This document shows positions 12,051 through 13,369 of a DNA stretch of 13,369 nt, in pieces. A model generated the notes under the pieces. That model searched no databases, was not told the DNA's origin, and saw only the letters and a program-made list of their open reading frames with translations. The stretch is taken from the NCBI GenBank assembly GCA_043798435.1, contig JAZDOR010000009.1, forward strand, positions 1 through 13,369. The letters are read 5' to 3'. Position numbers and translations under genes: made by a program. How positions within the stretch are numbered: position 1 is the stretch's first letter; every line of letters begins with the position of its first letter. The stretch comes from JAGUXG01 sp043798435. GTDB taxonomy: Bacteria > UBA9089 > UBA9088 > JAGUXG01.

Positions 12051-13271
12051 ATGAAATTTATCGCCGACCTTCACATACACTCAAAGTATAGCCAGGCAAC
12101 AAGCAAGGAGATGGATATTGCCGGGATTTCTTCTTATGCCAGGCTCAAAGGAATATCCCTTGTTGGCACAGGTGACTTCACACATCCTGCCTGGTTAGCG
12201 ATCCTAAAAGGTGGGCTGAAGGAAGAAAACGATGGCTTGTTCAGCTATAATGGTGTCAACTTCATTCTGACCTCTGAGGTTTCAAACATCTTCAGAAAGA
12301 ATGACAGGTTTTACAAGATACATATTCTCATCTTCTCCCCAAGTTTCTCTACATCGGACAAGATAAATGAGAAACTCTCCTCCTTTGGGAGTTTATGGGC
12401 TGATGGAAGACCCACCCTCACATTTTCTGCCAGGGATTTAACAAGGGCTGTCTTGGATATTGATGAGAGGTGTCTGCTTGTTCCAGCTCATATCTGGACG
12501 CCACACTTTTCTCTATTTGGTGCAAATTCAGGCTTTGACTCTATAGAGGAGTGCTTTGAGGCCGAGACTGAGAATATTCATGCCTTAGAAACAGGCTTAT
12601 CCTCTGACCCGGCCATGAACTGGAGGCTCTCTTGTTTAGATAGATTTACCCTTATCTCAAACTCAGATGCCCACTCACCCATTAAACTTGGTCGTGAGGC
12701 AAATGTTTTTGACTGCGATTTAGACTATGATTCTATCATCACGGCGATAAAGACAAGAAAAGGCTTCTTGGAGACCCTTGAGTTCTTTCCAGAGGAGGGA
12801 AAGTATCATTATGATGGACATAGAAACTGTGGCTTGCTTCTTTCTCCAAAGGAGACAAAGGTGGCCAGGGGCATTTGTCCAAAGTGCAAAAAGAAGCTGA
12901 CTGTTGGTGTCGTGCATAGGGTGGAACTCCTGTCTGATAGAGAGGAGGGGTTTCTTCCAGACACAAGGATTCCCTATAGAAGCATTGTGCCTCTGGTAGA
13001 GATAATTGCTGCCTCTGAAGGGGTAGAATCTACATCTGTTAAGGTAAAAAGGCTTTATTTTGATATACTCAATAAGGGTTGCTCAGAGATGGATATTCTG
13101 CTCGACCTTTCAGAGTCAGAGCTTGATAGGGTTCTTCCTTCTAAGATAAGCAGAGGCGTCCTCAATGTTCGCCATAAAAATCTAAAGATAATCCCAGGCT
13201 ATGATGGCGTCTTTGGAAAGGTAGAAATACCATTTGAAGAAAAAGAGCCTGAGCAGATGAGTCTTTTTTAG
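12051..13271 (+). CDS. Endonuclease Q (PHP-fold repair nuclease for deaminated bases)
   Basis: EndoQ nicks DNA 5' of uracil, hypoxanthine, xanthine or abasic sites to start repair of deaminated DNA. The 406-residue protein has an N-terminal PHP metal-binding domain: DLHIHSKYS (D6, H8, H10), GTGDFTHPAWL, LVPAHIWTPHFSLFGANSGFDSIEECF and ISNSDAHSPIKLGREAN. Next comes a likely zinc site (HRNCGLLLSP, then GICPKCKKKLTVG) near residues 260-290, and a helical C-terminal domain. The final residues EQMSLF fit the bacterial beta-clamp-binding pentapeptide (QL[SD]LF). ATG 12051 gives the family-like start MKFIADLHIHS; the upstream TTG at 12009 is rejected. No clear ribosome-binding site. It stands alone after a terminator. 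Confidence 0.92.
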   Translation: MKFIADLHIHSKYSQATSKEMDIAGISSYARLKGISLVGTGDFTHPAWLAILKGGLKEENDGLFSYNGVNFILTSEVSNIFRKNDRFYKIHILIFSPSFSTSDKINEKLSSFGSLWADGRPTLTFSARDLTRAVLDIDERCLLVPAHIWTPHFSLFGANSGFDSIEECFEAETENIHALETGLSSDPAMNWRLSCLDRFTLISNSDAHSPIKLGREANVFDCDLDYDSIITAIKTRKGFLETLEFFPEEGKYHYDGHRNCGLLLSPKETKVARGICPKCKKKLTVGVVHRVELLSDREEGFLPDTRIPYRSIVPLVEIIAASEGVESTSVKVKRLYFDILNKGCSEMDILLDLSESELDRVLPSKISRGVLNVRHKNLKIIPGYDGVFGKVEIPFEEKEPEQMSLF

Positions 13272-13283
13272 GGGGGAAATAGG

Positions 13284-13303
13284 GAACAGTTATAATACTG
13301 TTC
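13284..13303. promoter_or_regulatory. Perfect dyad containing TATAAT
   Basis: GAACAGT-TATAAT-ACTGTTC is a perfect 7-bp inverted repeat with a 6-bp centre that equals a sigma-70 -10 box. It lies 12 bp after the endonuclease Q stop. It has no T-run, so an operator over a promoter for a gene beyond the window is more likely than a terminator. No convincing -35 box is visible. Confidence 0.35.
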
Positions 13304-13369
13304 GGAATGATTTTTACTTATATCATTTTGTTAAAGGAAAAGGAATAAAATAGCAGATATATAGAATAG

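Noticed and set aside
13284..13303. Calling the dyad a LexA box
   Set aside because: Gram-positive boxes have GAAC-N4-GTTC and the E. coli box has CTGT-N8-ACAG; this dyad has GAAC-N12-GTTC and inverted ACAG/CTGT order.

Overview
The window looks like a chromosomal segment of a Gram-negative-type (diderm) bacterium of moderate to low GC, probably from an uncultivated candidate phylum (Omnitrophota/Desantisbacteria-like); the lineage is inferred from style only. The diderm reading rests on a beta-barrel-like protein ending in an aromatic residue, several Sec signal peptides and an ECF sigma/anti-sigma pair. Several unrelated families of short palindromic or tandem repeats sit between genes and sometimes inside them.

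Region 1 (1-2830, all minus strand) is an accessory island of toxin-antitoxin-type genes: a RelB/RelE-like pair, a TumE-like (DUF6516) toxin with its partner, an orphan antitoxin-like gene and an ORF6N-domain regulator. Three near-identical palindromic elements (772-840, 1920-1997, 2761-2829) cut it into cassettes. Each cassette holds a broken 5' end of a secreted beta-helix-type protein gene, joined to its neighbours by overlapping or abutting start and stop codons.

Region 2 (2831-7141, minus strand) is housekeeping: prs, rplY (L25/Ctc), pth, then a small-protein/nucleotidyltransferase pair that looks toxin-antitoxin-like, then an electron-transfer-flavoprotein alpha subunit fused to a 2x[4Fe-4S] ferredoxin domain. 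From rplY to etfA every junction overlaps or abuts. prs is separated from rplY by an element with inverted-repeat ends.

Region 3 (7142-11897, plus strand) starts with an ECF sigma factor and its zinc-binding membrane anti-sigma factor. Three envelope genes follow: an unrecognised secreted protein, a beta-barrel-like outer membrane protein and a secreted protein with probable Ig-like beta domains. The signal peptides of the last two are written in repeat DNA, and the junction between them carries a 74-bp tandem duplication. A hairpin terminator follows.

Region 4 (12051-13271, plus strand) encodes a PHP-fold endonuclease Q, a repair nuclease for deaminated bases, ending in a probable beta-clamp-binding motif.

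The most unusual features are the repeat-bounded cassette island with recurring secretory-gene stubs, and the two neighbouring genes whose signal peptides derive from repeats. I saw no rRNA, tRNA, CRISPR array or transposase gene.
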